Positions 8,929 through 16,856 of a stretch of DNA of 43,471 bases are shown in pieces (position 1 is the stretch's first letter; each line of letters begins with the position of its first letter). The stretch comes from a virus: IMG/VR virus record IMGVR_UViG_3300021959_000092, positions 1-43,471 of that record; one strand, written 5' to 3'. Below the pieces are notes generated by a model. That model was not told where the DNA came from and made no database searches. It saw only the letters and a program-made list of their open reading frames with translations. Position numbers and translations under genes: made by a program.

Positions 8929-9661
8929 GCCAATGTTCTCTTACCCAATTATATCGTTCAGTCAAAATATAATTGTCAGGGTTTGAGAAGTGTATAATCT
9001 TTAATTTAGGATTTATCTCATCGCCCATAATTTGAAACTCTTGGTTAAAACTATCTCTGTATAGTTCTTGATATGTGAGATTGCGTTCAAAGTCTTTAGT
9101 CCATTTACCAACCCATTCTCCTGGCATATGTGTAATCTTTACACCTTCTTCTCTACATGTATCTTCTACGAAGTTTTGTTCACCAAAGAATTTGAAATGC
9201 ACTACCATGTTTTTATAGTAGTGTTCTTGCCACTTGACAGGATTTATTAGAAACTTTTTCCATATAAAGTCTAGACTTCCTGCTTTGAATTTATACCAAC
9301 CACCATTTATAGTTGTGTGAGGACTTTTATTCCACCATTTTTTATACGAAACAAGTTCGTTTTCTTCTACTGGCCAATTAACCATTTCTGTAATATTACT
9401 TACAATTAATTGGTCGATATCCATAACAATAATATCACCATCGCCAGTAAAGTTCTTGTCAAAGAATTGTAGTTTGAACCAATGCTCTTTTATAATACCA
9501 TTTTGCTTTAAAGGTATGATTTTATCTGCAAGTACATCACTATCGCTATAACACACAAACTCAAAGTCAACATCACAATGTTTCTTTAGTGAGTTATAAA
9601 GGTTTGCAACATAATCTGTATTATATTTGCCTTCGTAATATAAACAAAATATCTTAATCAT
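8921..9661 (-). CDS. putative glycosyltransferase with DxD motif
   Basis: 246 residues. The N-terminus MIKIFCLYYEGKYNTDYVAN parallels that of the next gene (MLNIICVCTGDKYHPIYIDN). The sequence HWFKLQFFDKNF precedes a DxD motif at D81-x-D83 in IIVMDIDQLIV, the metal/sugar-nucleotide site of GT-A enzymes. The late segment FFGEQNFVED resembles the 'GDQ' loop common in this group. The ribosome site is GAGTAG just upstream. The start overlaps the end of the SPASM-like gene by 8 nt. Together with the downstream gene it forms the glycosyltransferase half of a radical SAM/glycosyltransferase operon. Confidence 0.65.
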   Translation of the reverse strand: MIKIFCLYYEGKYNTDYVANLYNSLKKHCDVDFEFVCYSDSDVLADKIIPLKQNGIIKEHWFKLQFFDKNFTGDGDIIVMDIDQLIVSNITEMVNWPVEENELVSYKKWWNKSPHTTINGGWYKFKAGSLDFIWKKFLINPVKWQEHYYKNMVVHFKFFGEQNFVEDTCREEGVKITHMPGEWVGKWTKDFERNLTYQELYRDSFNQEFQIMGDEINPKLKIIHFSNPDNYILTERYNWVREHWHA

Positions 9662-9956
9662 TGACTACTCTTTTTAACTTTTTAAATTTAGTACCACTTT
9701 CACTACAATAATCTATACATTGTTCGAAAGGTTCTTTATCCCAACTCTCTGGCAATTTTTTATTTAACCATTCACTTTCGCCAAGTATTTCTTCAAGAGG
9801 TTTATTAAATATATTGTGTTCTTCTTTATTATATGGGTATCCTTTTTTGAAGAAAAGATTCGCTAAGTAACAACAAGGTGCGACTTGGCCATCAGGATTA
9901 ACAACAACTCTTCTAGAGTTTAACCACTTACATGATATACAGTTTTTATTTTTCAT
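9654..9956 (-). CDS. SPASM/twitch-like auxiliary Fe-S domain protein (separate from its radical SAM core)
   Basis: A 100-residue protein starting MKNKNCISCKWLNSRRVVVN with a C-x2-C pair at residues 6 and 9, then GQVAPCCYL (Cys pair near residues 27-28), then NKPLEEILGESEWL and a C-terminal Cys pair (QCIDYC). This is the layout of the C-terminal SPASM/twitch region of radical SAM maturases, which binds auxiliary [4Fe-4S] clusters. Its start overlaps the end of the core gene by 11 nt (the core's stop lies in GAAAAATAA). The two reading frames would join by a +1 (or -2) shift. It could be a naturally two-subunit enzyme, a frameshift-expressed fusion, or a recent indel. Confidence 0.65.
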   Translation of the reverse strand: MKNKNCISCKWLNSRRVVVNPDGQVAPCCYLANLFFKKGYPYNKEEHNIFNKPLEEILGESEWLNKKLPESWDKEPFEQCIDYCSESGTKFKKLKRVVND

Positions 9957-10611
9957 CAGGATACTCTAGTATAAATTTAGACCCATCAGGATTTATATAT
10001 TTAAAATCAGACGTTCTATCAGACAAAATACATACATGACTTTTAGCACCATTGTTTAGACAAAGCTGTTTTATTTCTTCTATATCGTTTTGATTGTGTT
10101 TAAACACTATTGTCTGTCCAATGGCTTTGGCTTTTGTCATAGAAAACGACTTCATATTATCTAACACTTTATTTAAGTCAGTAAATTTTCTATATAGTTG
10201 ATGTTGTTCTTGGTCTTTACCATCGATGCCAAAAACAACTTGTAATCTATCGCCACACATTACTCCTAAATCCCACCACCATCTTTCATCACGAATACTA
10301 CCATTGGTGTTAATTATAATATGAGTTTTATGAGAAAATTTTTCCGTCTCTTCCATAATATATTCACATATTTTAAATATGTCTTTATTCATAACAGGGT
10401 CTCCCCAAGTACCACATATTTGAATAGCATCTATTATTTCTAGTGTACTGGGTCTATATGCTTTTTTAAAATCTTCTAATGACCAATTTATTAAAGGGAG
10501 CCAATCTGCTTTTCCTAAACCATTAGGATTAGTTCTGTCGCACTGAGGACAACCAGCATTACAATAAGTTGATATATCAGCAAAGATTTCAAAATGTTTT
10601 TGCGGCCACAT
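9946..10611 (-). CDS. radical SAM core protein
   Basis: Contains the radical SAM signature CNAGCPQC (C17, C21, C24 from the chosen start), which coordinates the [4Fe-4S] cluster that cleaves S-adenosylmethionine, followed by ICGTWGDPVMNKDI in the position of the usual GGEP loop and HIIINTNGS, a typical beta-strand. At about 221 residues it holds only the partial TIM barrel; the auxiliary domain is on the next ORF. I chose ATG at 10611 over TTG at 10617; both lie inside the end of the upstream twitch radical SAM gene (overlap about 23-29 nt). Substrate unknown; peptide or sugar modification is typical for the family. Confidence 0.75.
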   Translation of the reverse strand: MWPQKHFEIFADISTYCNAGCPQCDRTNPNGLGKADWLPLINWSLEDFKKAYRPSTLEIIDAIQICGTWGDPVMNKDIFKICEYIMEETEKFSHKTHIIINTNGSIRDERWWWDLGVMCGDRLQVVFGIDGKDQEQHQLYRKFTDLNKVLDNMKSFSMTKAKAIGQTIVFKHNQNDIEEIKQLCLNNGAKSHVCILSDRTSDFKYINPDGSKFILEYPDEK

Positions 10612-11764
10612 CCTCAAATACTTTCATAAAATCTATGCCACGATATTTTGATAATCTTAAACAATAATCAAGTCCTTGTTTTAGTTCTTGTTCATCATAC
10701 TCTTTAGATAATTCTCCTCTAACCATTTCAAAGTCCTTACCATGATATTGCTTCAATAATTCATCTTTATCTTTTATATTTTTACAAGATAACATTGGCG
10801 GGTTAACAACTATGTTATGGAAGTATGTTTCTATTCCAAACTTATCTCTATAATATCTTCTTATGGCAAACAAGTCGTGGACATTTAATAAACTTACAGA
10901 ACAAGCGATTCCTGTTAGTAATTCTTTTGCGTCTTTTAGATTTCTTTCAAACTCCTCAACATCAATCGGATATCGTATCCATTTTAGTTTTTCACCATAA
11001 TGGTCAGCCGATACACTCATCATTAGACTTTTAAATTTATTTGGAATGTCAAATACACTATAATTACCAAAGTTTAATTTAGTAAGATTCGTTTGAAATG
11101 TTACATGAATATTCTTTGCGGCTTCGTCTGGTATCCTATCCATAATTTCCCACATGCGAGGGATGATAACTGGCTCGCCACCAATAAATTTTATACTGTT
11201 TACTTTATCTATGTTTTCTAATATATTATCAACTATCTGATCGAATCTTTTTGTACTTACATTTCTAGGGTTATCATCAAAAGAATAACCAATCCCTGGA
11301 ACAAGCTCGTCTTCATTTAAACTAGATCCCTTTGCTTGATTCCATACTTTATCAATACCAGATTGTTTCAATTCCATACGTCTAAAGGATGAATTGTAAG
11401 GGATACACATATAACAACCAAGATTACAATGCGATCCGCCAATACGAAGTTTTAAATCTATTTTATCTACTTCGGATTTATGTGTAAACTTTTCATTATA
11501 CTTTGTTATTCTTGGGGATGGTTTACCAGCATCTTCAAGTTTATAACAATATTCACATCCTTGTATGCGTTTTCCTTCCATCATATCCTGACGAATCTGT
11601 TCCATTTCATCTGACATAAAATAGTCAAAAGGTAACGTGTTTACAGCATCATACTTTTCTATAGATTTGTTTATGGTAGCAAAACAACAAAGTCTATATC
11701 TTGAAGTATTATCACTGTAAATTTCGTTGAATGGGTAGGCGCAATATTTGTTCTTTTCTTTCAT
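10589..11764 (-). CDS. twitch domain-containing radical SAM protein
   Basis: 391 residues. The N-terminal region has C8 in YCAYPF, a Cys pair at C26-C27 (LCCFA) and C70/C73 (GCEYC), a twitch-like auxiliary cluster placed before the core. The radical SAM motif CNLGCYMC lies at C113, C117 and C120, followed by KFIGGEPVIIP (GGE motif). Proteins with this order, N-terminal twitch then radical SAM core, occur in marine phages and bacteria; substrates are mostly unknown. It is the first gene of a five-gene overlapping minus-strand operon. The upstream 57-nt spacer shared with the divergent gene at 11822 has a near-consensus late element. No clear Shine-Dalgarno precedes this start. Confidence 0.78.
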   Translation of the reverse strand: MKEKNKYCAYPFNEIYSDNTSRYRLCCFATINKSIEKYDAVNTLPFDYFMSDEMEQIRQDMMEGKRIQGCEYCYKLEDAGKPSPRITKYNEKFTHKSEVDKIDLKLRIGGSHCNLGCYMCIPYNSSFRRMELKQSGIDKVWNQAKGSSLNEDELVPGIGYSFDDNPRNVSTKRFDQIVDNILENIDKVNSIKFIGGEPVIIPRMWEIMDRIPDEAAKNIHVTFQTNLTKLNFGNYSVFDIPNKFKSLMMSVSADHYGEKLKWIRYPIDVEEFERNLKDAKELLTGIACSVSLLNVHDLFAIRRYYRDKFGIETYFHNIVVNPPMLSCKNIKDKDELLKQYHGKDFEMVRGELSKEYDEQELKQGLDYCLRLSKYRGIDFMKVFEDVAAKTF

Positions 11765-11821
11765 AATAAATATTTACAAATTGAATAATTTATATTATAA
11801 TATTATATATAAGGAGTTTAA
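11765..11821. promoter_or_regulatory. AT-rich divergent promoter spacer between two radical SAM operons
   Basis: This 57-nt spacer is almost entirely A/T. On the minus strand TATAAATT (11794-11787) differs from the T4 late consensus TATAAATA only at the last base. On the plus strand there is no exact late element, only TATATAAG close to the AAGGAG ribosome site. A 10-bp palindrome ATAATATTAT lies at 11797-11806. It must hold promoters for at least one of the divergent operons; which class is not certain. Confidence 0.35.
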
Positions 11822-12793
11822 ATGTTACCAATTAAAAAAGCTGTTATAGAAGTATGTGGTGCTTGTAACTATAAGTGTCAAATGTGCCCACATTCATTTG
11901 ATGGTGGTCGGGAAAGACCATTCAGACAGCTTATGAATTATCAAATGTACTTAAATATTCTTGACCAATTGATAGATTCTGAGGTTGAAGAAATATATCT
12001 TGAAGGATCTGGCGAGCCGGGTATGAACAAAAAGCTTCCAAAGTTCGTAGAAGCTGGTCACGAAAGAGGATTTAAAATGTCTTTTATTACAAATGGTTCT
12101 TTAATGAAAGGACAGTTTATGAAAGATATTGTTGATGCTGGTTTACACTTCGCAAGATTCTCTGTTACGGGTTACAATCGTGAAAAGTATAAAGAATGGA
12201 TGTCCGAAGATAATCTAGAGATGATTATCGACAACGCAAATAATATGCTCGCTTACATCAAAGAATCAGGTTCAGATGCGACAATAGGTTCGTATCATCT
12301 TATATTAGATAATGATAATCAAGACTATGAAGTAGAACAATATCAAAAAAACTTTATTAATAAGGTTCCTAAAATTAAAGCATCAATATGGCGAATGCAT
12401 AATTGGTCAGGAGTATATGATGAGATTACTTGGCGAAAGAAAAAAGACGCAAGACGTTCATGTGGTAGACCATTCTCACCAGATATTATAATTAGAGCTG
12501 GTGGTAATGATGGGAAGAAAGGTGCAGTCGTTCCATGTTGTATGGTACTTGGTCAAGATAGTAAAGCAGTTCTTGGTCATCTATCAGAAAATACCATTGA
12601 AGAAATATGGAATGGTAAAGAATACGAACATCTAAGAAAGATGCATAGAGAACATCGCTTTGATGAAATTCCTTATTGTAAAGGATGCGATATGTTGTAC
12701 GATACACCAGAAGCAATGGTATGGTCAAACTTCGAAACATCATACAATGTATTGACTGGTGGACTTTTTGATATGAGGGAGTTCAGAATATAA
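11822..12793 (+). CDS. radical SAM/SPASM domain protein
   Basis: 323 residues. The radical SAM motif CNYKCQMC is at C15, C19 and C22, and the GGE-type loop is YLEGSGEPGMNKK. The C-terminal SPASM region has RRSCGRPFSP, then VVPCCMVLGQ, GHLSENTIEEIWNGKEYEHL and PYCKGCDM, the Cys pattern that binds auxiliary clusters. Members modify peptides or sugars by radical chemistry; the substrate here is not evident. The ribosome site AAGGAG lies 7 nt upstream of ATG. It leads a six-gene plus-strand operon containing four GT-B-like paralogs and an oxygenase-like gene. Its stop (ATATAA) overlaps the likely ancestral start of the next gene. Confidence 0.82.
   Translation: MLPIKKAVIEVCGACNYKCQMCPHSFDGGRERPFRQLMNYQMYLNILDQLIDSEVEEIYLEGSGEPGMNKKLPKFVEAGHERGFKMSFITNGSLMKGQFMKDIVDAGLHFARFSVTGYNREKYKEWMSEDNLEMIIDNANNMLAYIKESGSDATIGSYHLILDNDNQDYEVEQYQKNFINKVPKIKASIWRMHNWSGVYDEITWRKKKDARRSCGRPFSPDIIIRAGGNDGKKGAVVPCCMVLGQDSKAVLGHLSENTIEEIWNGKEYEHLRKMHREHRFDEIPYCKGCDMLYDTPEAMVWSNFETSYNVLTGGLFDMREFRI
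12775..12792 (+). promoter_or_regulatory. strong Shine-Dalgarno before a non-standard ATA start
   Basis: GAGGGAG (12775-12781) is followed after 8 nt by ATA (12790-12792). The ATG at 12826 has no comparable site, only short GAG-like sequence immediately adjacent. The ATA overlaps the stop TAA (12791-12793) of the upstream radical SAM/SPASM gene. If base 12792 were G, the sequence would read ATGA, the common start/stop overlap. The site therefore supports an ancestral start at 12790. Confidence 0.6.
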
Positions 12794-13689
12794 GATATAT
12801 TGATACATTATGTATTAATTGTGAGATGTCTAACAGTGGTTGGGAAATAGCACAATTAAATAGTTCACATGTTATAAGACTTGACCAAAACAACTATCAT
12901 GCTTATTGTATATTTGTTAGTATGTTTGGCGAAGTATTTTACACAGCTCATCAACTTCAGTCTGAGGGGATATTAGATCGTCCTTACAAAGTAGCTGTAG
13001 TTATTCCTAAGATAGAAAAGTTCAAAGACGAAGATCCCGAAGATAATCTTACTAGAATAAAATTTATATTGAATAGTTTTGTTCCACCGAAACATGGCAT
13101 CGCAGTTACATTCTATGAACATTGGCAAGAAAAGAAAGTTCAGAAACCATTTGGACCTTTTGTTATTTGGCCTTATAAAGATCGTTGGAAAAATACTGAG
13201 GATTTTGTAACACTGGCTAAAGTTAACGAAATAGAAAACAACGTTCTTTATCCTAACTCAAAAGAAATCTACTATAAAATAGTTAAAGAGTTAGAAGGAT
13301 TAGCAATAAATTATAAAACAGTTGACTATACCACGCCAATAGATGAATTGTTTGATATATTAAGAAGAACAAAATTACTTATCTCATATCCTGGATGTGC
13401 TTATTATATCGCTGGTGGATTAGGAACTCCTTGTTTAGGATTTTCTGATAATAGATTAACGATAACAGATAATTATATTGATAGGAAACATCAAGGAAGT
13501 AAAGAGCTCGTTCCTACACTTACCACAGCTTGGGGTGAATGGTGCTTACATCATGGTAAGATAGTTCACTTTGATGAAGAAAATGGTTTACATAACAGAC
13601 CACAGTCAACAACTTTAAATATAGGAAAAGTTGAAACATTAAGGGATATACAAGTATTAAGGAATAGTATTTTAAATGGAATACATTAA
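12790..13689 (+). CDS. GT-B-like (GT9-like C-terminus) putative glycosyltransferase, paralog 1, probable ATA start
   Basis: The first ATG in frame is at 12826 (287 residues), but the frame is open upstream and reads (I)RYIDTLCINCEM. This aligns residue for residue with the N-terminus of paralog 2, MEYINTIYINC, putting ATA 12790-12792 exactly at the paralog's Met. A strong GAGGGAG lies 8 nt before this ATA. Landmarks shared by all four paralogs are IWP.K..W (IWPYKDRW), (V/I)(D/N)Y(T/S) and a Gly-rich C-terminal motif, here SYPGCAYYIAGGLGTP. That last motif resembles the nucleotide-sugar-binding end of GT9 heptosyltransferases. Translation may begin at ATA or, with a truncated N-terminus, at 12826. 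Confidence 0.6.
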   Translation: MRYIDTLCINCEMSNSGWEIAQLNSSHVIRLDQNNYHAYCIFVSMFGEVFYTAHQLQSEGILDRPYKVAVVIPKIEKFKDEDPEDNLTRIKFILNSFVPPKHGIAVTFYEHWQEKKVQKPFGPFVIWPYKDRWKNTEDFVTLAKVNEIENNVLYPNSKEIYYKIVKELEGLAINYKTVDYTTPIDELFDILRRTKLLISYPGCAYYIAGGLGTPCLGFSDNRLTITDNYIDRKHQGSKELVPTLTTAWGEWCLHHGKIVHFDEENGLHNRPQSTTLNIGKVETLRDIQVLRNSILNGIH

Positions 13690-14584
13690 CACAATTTATA
13701 TTAATTGTAGACGAGGACATGTACCAGAATTACATAATTCTGAAGTTATAAGATTTGATACTAGAAACTGTCACGGATATGCACTGTTTGCTGGTTTGTT
13801 CGGTTCTTTATTCGCTAAAGCATTTAGACTTCAAGAAAGTGGTATATTAGAAAAGCCATATTGTGCTTCTATTGTATTACCAAGAATAGAAAAGTTTAAA
13901 GAGGAAGATCCTGAAACTAATATAGAAAGAATAAGATTTATACTTAAAAATTTAGTTCCTCCCAAAAAAGGAATAATTATTTCTATATATCTGGCTGAAG
14001 AGAATCAAAAATTTATAACTCCATTTACATTAGATACTATATGGTCGTTTAAAAATAGATGGGAAAATATTAGAACACAAGACTTCGTGGTTATACAGGA
14101 TATAAAAGATGTAAAGAATAATAAAAAACATCATCTAGATTGGAAAAAAGGAACTATAAGTGTTGATAATATTAAAAGAGAATTAGATTCAGTAAATATT
14201 CCTTACGAAGTTATAGATTATTCTACTTCTATACAAAAAGTATTTTATTTATTATTAAACTGTAAGATGTTTTTAACTCCTCATAGTGGTGCTTACTTTT
14301 TAGCGGCTGGTCTAAATACTCCTACAGTTTGTTTCGGCGAATCTGTTTATAGTAAAACAAATGATTATTTAGAAACGAATAATATAGGATTAAAACTAAA
14401 AGAAAAAGTTTTGAGCACACCATGGGGAAGAGGTCCATATAATCAGCATGCTGGTAGGATAACTATCGGAAATGGTGAAACTATATATCAAGGCAAACAA
14501 GAATATACTAAAGCCAATATTGGTAATGTAGAAAATAATGAAGATTATAATGTATTGAGAAAAATGATAATGGAGTATTGTTAA
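13676..14584 (+). CDS. GT-B-like putative glycosyltransferase, paralog 2
   Basis: 302 residues. It starts MEYINTIYINC and contains FKEEDPETNIERIRFIL, nearly the same as paralog 1 (FKDEDPEDNLTRIKFIL), then IWSFKNRW, VIDYSTSIQKVF and TPHSGAYFLAAGLNTPT. The last segment is the best match in the set to the GT9-type motif (H/D-S-G..HLA..L.TP). The start overlaps the end of paralog 1 by 14 nt; the same 14-nt overlap recurs at the other two paralog junctions. No DxD is expected in GT-B folds. Sugar donor and acceptor are unknown; a glycan-processing role is inferred from the motif and neighbours. Confidence 0.6.
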   Translation: MEYINTIYINCRRGHVPELHNSEVIRFDTRNCHGYALFAGLFGSLFAKAFRLQESGILEKPYCASIVLPRIEKFKEEDPETNIERIRFILKNLVPPKKGIIISIYLAEENQKFITPFTLDTIWSFKNRWENIRTQDFVVIQDIKDVKNNKKHHLDWKKGTISVDNIKRELDSVNIPYEVIDYSTSIQKVFYLLLNCKMFLTPHSGAYFLAAGLNTPTVCFGESVYSKTNDYLETNNIGLKLKEKVLSTPWGRGPYNQHAGRITIGNGETIYQGKQEYTKANIGNVENNEDYNVLRKMIMEYC

Positions 14585-15090
14585 TGTGGCAACATATAGT
14601 TATAGATGATTTTTTAGATAAAAAGACTTTTAATAAATTATGCGACGGTATAGTCGGTAAAGAACCGCCAAAGAATAAAGTATATAGAGAATGGTTTGAC
14701 CACGATCCTACTCCTCAAATAGCTGACTTCTTTAAAGAATTTAAAGAAACAAGAGAATACAGTGAATATAAAAAACTGATTCATTATGCTATCACACCAG
14801 CTAGATTTATGCATCCTGTTCATGACGAAGCTCCTTTTAAACTTATGTCAGCTATAATATATCTTTCTCCTGAGGAAAACATAGGGACAACTCTTCTAGA
14901 TAGGAGAGGTGAAAAAACAGAAAGAGTACATGTAGATTGGATTCCTAATAGACTTATGATATTTTGTGGTATAACAGATTTGACTTGGCATTACTATGAA
15001 TCAATAGATACTAGATATACTTACAATTATTTTTTAATAGATCCAACTGTAATTGAAAACGACGAATATAAAAACTATGTCATTAGTTAA
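14584..15090 (+). CDS. 2OG-Fe(II) oxygenase-like protein
   Basis: 168 residues from ATG 14584, which overlaps the preceding stop (TAATG) and is preceded by GGAG. Candidate catalytic residues are H80-D-E82 (HxE variant of the HxD iron triad), distal H136 in LTWHYYES and R144 in DTRYTYNYF, the usual arginine for 2-oxoglutarate. The intervening SAIIYLSPEENIGTTLL and WIPNRLMIF match the jelly-roll pattern of small phage hydroxylases. It lies between two pairs of GT-B-like paralogs, suggesting hydroxylation of the same peptide or glycan. Family assignment is moderate because the first metal ligand pair is HDE rather than the more common HxD. Confidence 0.6.
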   Translation: MWQHIVIDDFLDKKTFNKLCDGIVGKEPPKNKVYREWFDHDPTPQIADFFKEFKETREYSEYKKLIHYAITPARFMHPVHDEAPFKLMSAIIYLSPEENIGTTLLDRRGEKTERVHVDWIPNRLMIFCGITDLTWHYYESIDTRYTYNYFLIDPTVIENDEYKNYVIS

Positions 15091-16003
15091 AACATATTAT
15101 CTCAACTGTGAAGATAACGGCGAAGTAGCAACAGAACAAAACGATACAATAAGATTTGATGTATACACTCTTTGGCCTCATTGCACATTTATGAGTGCAA
15201 TGTGTTATTCGTTTTGGAAAGCACAGTTGATGCAACAAGAAGGATTAAATGAACCTAGAAAGATTTGTATACTTGTTGATAAAAAAATAATAAACGAAAA
15301 AGCAAAAAAAGAAAATAAGTCTACAGGGATTGATATGTTGGATTGGTTTATCAATAATATTCAACCAACTATTAATGGATTAATAATTTCAATTTATTCG
15401 CATAAAATTACAGTTCCTTATGTTGAAGATAGATGGTCGGCATCAACTATTTGGCCATTAAAGAAAGAATGGCAATGGAAAGGTGGCGGAGGATACTTCA
15501 CAATACAAGATACTGAAGGAAATGTTTCTTTAAACAAACAACTTAATAAAGATTTTCATAGAACAACTAAAATAATAAAAAATATAGATGAGTATGCGGT
15601 CCTTCCTGTAAAAAGAATAAACTACACTATGTCGGAAGAAGAGATTTTTACTCTATTAAAATATTCTAATTTACACTTTTCTTATTCAGGTGGAACTTAC
15701 TATACAGCAGGAATGATTAGTTGCCCAACAGTTGGATTATACAATGAATACATGCCCAAAGTACCCACAAGTTATTACGATCAATATGATGATTCAAAAT
15801 ATAAAACTGAAACTATAGAATGGGGTTGGTGGAATTTAGGAGTATGTAATGATGTAGGAAGGTTATGTCAATACGATGGTACTTCAGTTATTCAACATCC
15901 TCAAAAGTATTTAAAACATGTATCGATGGAATCAGAATTATTATCTTATTTAAAATGTCAAAGTGATTTTGTAGTAAATGGCAAACGATATGAAATTAGC
16001 TGA
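15077..16003 (+). CDS. GT-B-like putative glycosyltransferase, paralog 3
   Basis: The start is placed at ATG 15077 because MSLVKTYYLNC then aligns with the N-termini of the other paralogs (Cys always at residue 11) and gives the same 14-nt overlap with the preceding gene. A TTG start at 15053 is possible but unsupported. Shared landmarks are TIWPLKKEW, GYFTIQD, INYTMSEEEIFTLL and SYSGGTYYTAGMISCPT. It is closer to paralog 4 than to paralogs 1 and 2 (for example the (V/I)(D/N)YTMS.EEI segment). About 308 residues; predicted cytoplasmic; substrate unknown. Confidence 0.58.
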   Translation: MSLVKTYYLNCEDNGEVATEQNDTIRFDVYTLWPHCTFMSAMCYSFWKAQLMQQEGLNEPRKICILVDKKIINEKAKKENKSTGIDMLDWFINNIQPTINGLIISIYSHKITVPYVEDRWSASTIWPLKKEWQWKGGGGYFTIQDTEGNVSLNKQLNKDFHRTTKIIKNIDEYAVLPVKRINYTMSEEEIFTLLKYSNLHFSYSGGTYYTAGMISCPTVGLYNEYMPKVPTSYYDQYDDSKYKTETIEWGWWNLGVCNDVGRLCQYDGTSVIQHPQKYLKHVSMESELLSYLKCQSDFVVNGKRYEIS

Positions 16004-16853
16004 GACATTTTACATCGGTTGTGATAATGATGGTTCAATAGCAGAGATAGGAATACATCCTACAGTTCGTTGGGATAGATTCGCTGTATATTCATTTAAT
16101 GATATACGATGCGTATTTTCTCTTGCGTTCGCGAACACGCACGTGCTCCATCAAGAAAAAGTTATTCAAGAGTCAACTAGATATGCTATGCTTTTACCCA
16201 TAGTTGATTCTAAGAAGAAATCTAAGAACAAAGAAACATATTATGAAGCAATGACTTGGATTTTGGAAAATATGATTTCACCAAAACCTGGAATTATTAT
16301 ATCATTTTACTTTTATGATTCATTTTATCCTCAACTTATGAATATGCCGACTCAAGATAAGACAGCTATTTGGCCTTTAAAACAACAATGGGTTGGCGAT
16401 GGTGATTATATAACTGTACAAAAATTTGAATCAATTACTGAAGAAAAAAGAAAAAGTAGATCATCTGCTCAATATGAATTAATAAAAAACATTGAAAAAT
16501 TATCTCCATATAAAGTAAAATATGTCGATTACACTATGTCGGTTGAAGAGATAGTTAAATTATTACAACATGGTAAACAACATTATACTTATGATGGTGC
16601 GACTTGGCATCTTGCTGGTATGATGAATGTTCCGACTGTTGTATATGGTTTACTAAAATTTGATACTTACAACAAAGGATATTGGGATCCTGAAGAAGAT
16701 ATAAAACATCAAATAAATCTAAGAGAAACACCTTTTCACGCAAGAACTATTCAATATAATATAAATAAAGATATAGTCTATGCTGGTCCTCAGCAATTTT
16801 GTTATTGTCCAAGAAGCAAAATGGAATTACTTCAAAAAATCAAATTTATATAA
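15990..16853 (+). CDS. GT-B-like putative glycosyltransferase, paralog 4
   Basis: ATG 15990 gives MKLAETFYIGC, matching the paralogs, and overlaps the preceding gene by exactly 14 nt; an in-frame ATG at 15978 would add four residues. Shared landmarks are AIWPLKQQW, DYITVQK, VDYTMSVEEIVKLL and TYDGATWHLAGMMNVPT. It is the last gene of the plus-strand operon. Its stop codon (TAA) lies inside a late promoter for the next gene. The family is not securely named; GT9-like similarity is limited to the C-terminal Gly-rich segment. Confidence 0.58.
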   Translation: MKLAETFYIGCDNDGSIAEIGIHPTVRWDRFAVYSFNDIRCVFSLAFANTHVLHQEKVIQESTRYAMLLPIVDSKKKSKNKETYYEAMTWILENMISPKPGIIISFYFYDSFYPQLMNMPTQDKTAIWPLKQQWVGDGDYITVQKFESITEEKRKSRSSAQYELIKNIEKLSPYKVKYVDYTMSVEEIVKLLQHGKQHYTYDGATWHLAGMMNVPTVVYGLLKFDTYNKGYWDPEEDIKHQINLRETPFHARTIQYNINKDIVYAGPQQFCYCPRSKMELLQKIKFI

Positions 16854-16856
16854 ATA
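16849..16856 (+). promoter_or_regulatory. T4-type late promoter
   Basis: TATAAATA exactly matches the T4 late -10 consensus. It overlaps the stop codon of the gene ending at 16853 and lies within a 12-bp palindrome (ATTTATATAAAT, 16844-16855). Transcription would start near 16862, giving a leader of about 57 nt before the ATG at 16919. The 14-nt sequence TTTATATAAATAAT around it is identical to that around the promoter at 7788. Confidence 0.65.
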
